The translations under genes were made by a program, and so were the position numbers. A stretch of DNA of 64,000 nt from positions 13,959,001 through 14,023,000 of the forward strand of contig NC_088327.1 of the NCBI RefSeq assembly GCF_036884655.1, in the 5' to 3' direction. The notes below the pieces were generated by a model, which was not told the origin of the DNA, did not search any database, and saw only the letters and a program-made list of their open reading frames with translations. Numbering within the stretch: the first letter of the stretch is position 1; the number at the start of each line of letters is the position of its first letter. The DNA comes from Musa acuminata AAA Group. Its lineage: Eukaryota > Streptophyta > Magnoliopsida > Zingiberales > Musaceae. Positions 63,001-64,000 of this stretch are shown one piece after another.

Positions 63001-64000
63001 ACTATTATACAGAATTCAAAGGTTTATTTTATTGAATCACAATAAGTTTACAACCGTCAAAAAGAAAATAATATCATAACAATTTTATGTAAAGAACTCA
63101 AATTCCTAGAATTATAAGAAGACAACATGGATTCTCAAGATTTATCAAATTGAATCATCTTTACATATAAGCAATAAATACAAACTAATATCGCTCTCAC
63201 TTTAAGATGATTCCCTACATTGATAAATATCTCATTCTCTTTTGGTTTTATCCCTCTTCATTTTTTTTTATTTTAATGAATATCTATTATTGGTAACATA
63301 TGATGAAGCATCAAATTAATCCATCAATAATATATATAATATTTGATTTGAACAATATAAAGGTTATATTTATACCTTTTTCATTTCAAATAAAATCTTA
63401 TAGTATATTTCTTCTTCACATAACTTTATTTGCTACAAAAGTAACACTTTATTGTAAAGATATTCTTTTATGAGTTTACATAGTAATTATAAACTCAGGT
63501 GGACTTACGCTTCATCCTTATTTTAGTATTACCTACTCCTTGAGTAATACTCAAAATATTAGGAGTCTTGAGCTTACAGCTTTATCATTTATTTTGAGGA
63601 TATAATCTTGAATTCCTCAAATATTATCATTTTAAAATATCAACTAATGACTTATCAGAAAATTTAAATTGATCCTTAGATATTCTCATGCGTTAGTTAT
63701 AAATTGTACTGAAGTCTAAGTATCATAAAATTAAGTATTTCATACCTTTCTTGATCAATCACCTTAATTATTTATTTCACAGAACTTTCAGTAATTAAGA
63801 TTATGTTATGTTCAATTAATATGATCAAGGTCTCACTCACTCAATACAACTTGTACATGCTCGAGCCATTTATTTCAGAAAGTATAGGGACATTTACAGA
63901 AACACAATAAAGGAAGTGCCACAGTAATAATATAACATTAATGCTTTAAGTTTCTAAAATATGATAAACTATTGATATCATCTATATTTCACCTTTGGGT
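59547..64000 (-). mobile_element. Antisense Ty1/copia element, decayed, running off the edge
   Basis: On the - strand the order is leader and gag start (about 64000-63850), integrase (about 62830-62550), reverse transcriptase (about 61860-61650), RNase H (about 60990-60830) and 3' LTR (60009-59547). Integrase blocks match element 1, for example around 62790-62700 (second Asp region) and 62680-62590 (the Glu region). RT shows VRLVVKSFTYKECIDHNEIF, a decayed form of the usual block. RNase H shows DYINYLDNRKST. Stops and frameshifts are dense throughout. The last 50 bases, reversed, match the sequence just before gag of element 1, so the 5' LTR lies outside the window. Confidence 0.88.

Overview
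This is a nuclear plant chromosome window. The evidence is spliced genes with GT-AG introns, GC-rich coding exons in AT-rich flanks, a eukaryotic tRNA gene, Ty1/copia and LTR-retrotransposon remains in several layers, and plant-type lipoxygenase and plastid prenyltransferase genes. The GC-rich first exons and the Sirevirus-type repeats suggest a monocot, possibly banana-like (Zingiberales). That last step is inference from general appearance, not from a search.

Four protein-coding loci can be modelled with closed reading frames. (1) A plant coiled-coil protein of unknown function, + strand, 23261-27863, six phase-0 exons, 445 aa. (2) An intronless plastid-type geranylgeranyl diphosphate synthase, + strand, 32515-33639, 374 aa. 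(3) A Yippee-like zinc-binding protein, - strand, 47695-45031, three exons, 111 aa. (4) A 9-lipoxygenase-type gene, - strand, 53929-50792, eight exons, 847 aa, with all iron ligands. One tRNA-Ile(AAU) gene lies at 9549-9622. A degraded host-gene piece (about 19944-20530), a U2 snRNA 5'-end fragment (28785-28818) and a broken second copy of Yippee exon 1 (58611-58753) are also visible.

The rest is mostly transposable elements and their debris. From left to right: the 3' end of a Sirevirus-type copia element with its LTR (1-4274); a decayed retroelement noncoding piece and a separate LTR-like block (4275-5640); a triplicated sequence (6727-7360); a degenerate AT-rich array that starts at the tRNA gene (9623-11760); a 3'-truncated copia element (about 14846-19935); a small inverted-repeat element (28116-28622); a non-autonomous LTR element at 37491-about 43230 that carries a rearranged ABCG-transporter pseudogene and a 75-bp tandem array and was hit by two Sirevirus solo LTRs, each with a perfect 5-bp target duplication; a copia RNase H remnant (56396-56980); a segmental duplication of the Yippee 5' region (57103-59520) containing another solo LTR; and an antisense copia element running off the right edge (59547-64000).

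The genes do not form one pathway. GGPPS would supply GGPP for carotenoids, chlorophyll, tocopherol and gibberellin in plastids. The lipoxygenase would make 9-hydroperoxides of linoleic and linolenic acid in the cytosol. The most distinctive structures are the ABCG-carrying non-autonomous LTR element with its nested insertions, the A-B-A'(inverted)-B duplication in the lipoxygenase promoter, and the variable cluster of short near-palindromes upstream of the TATA box in the three Sirevirus LTRs.
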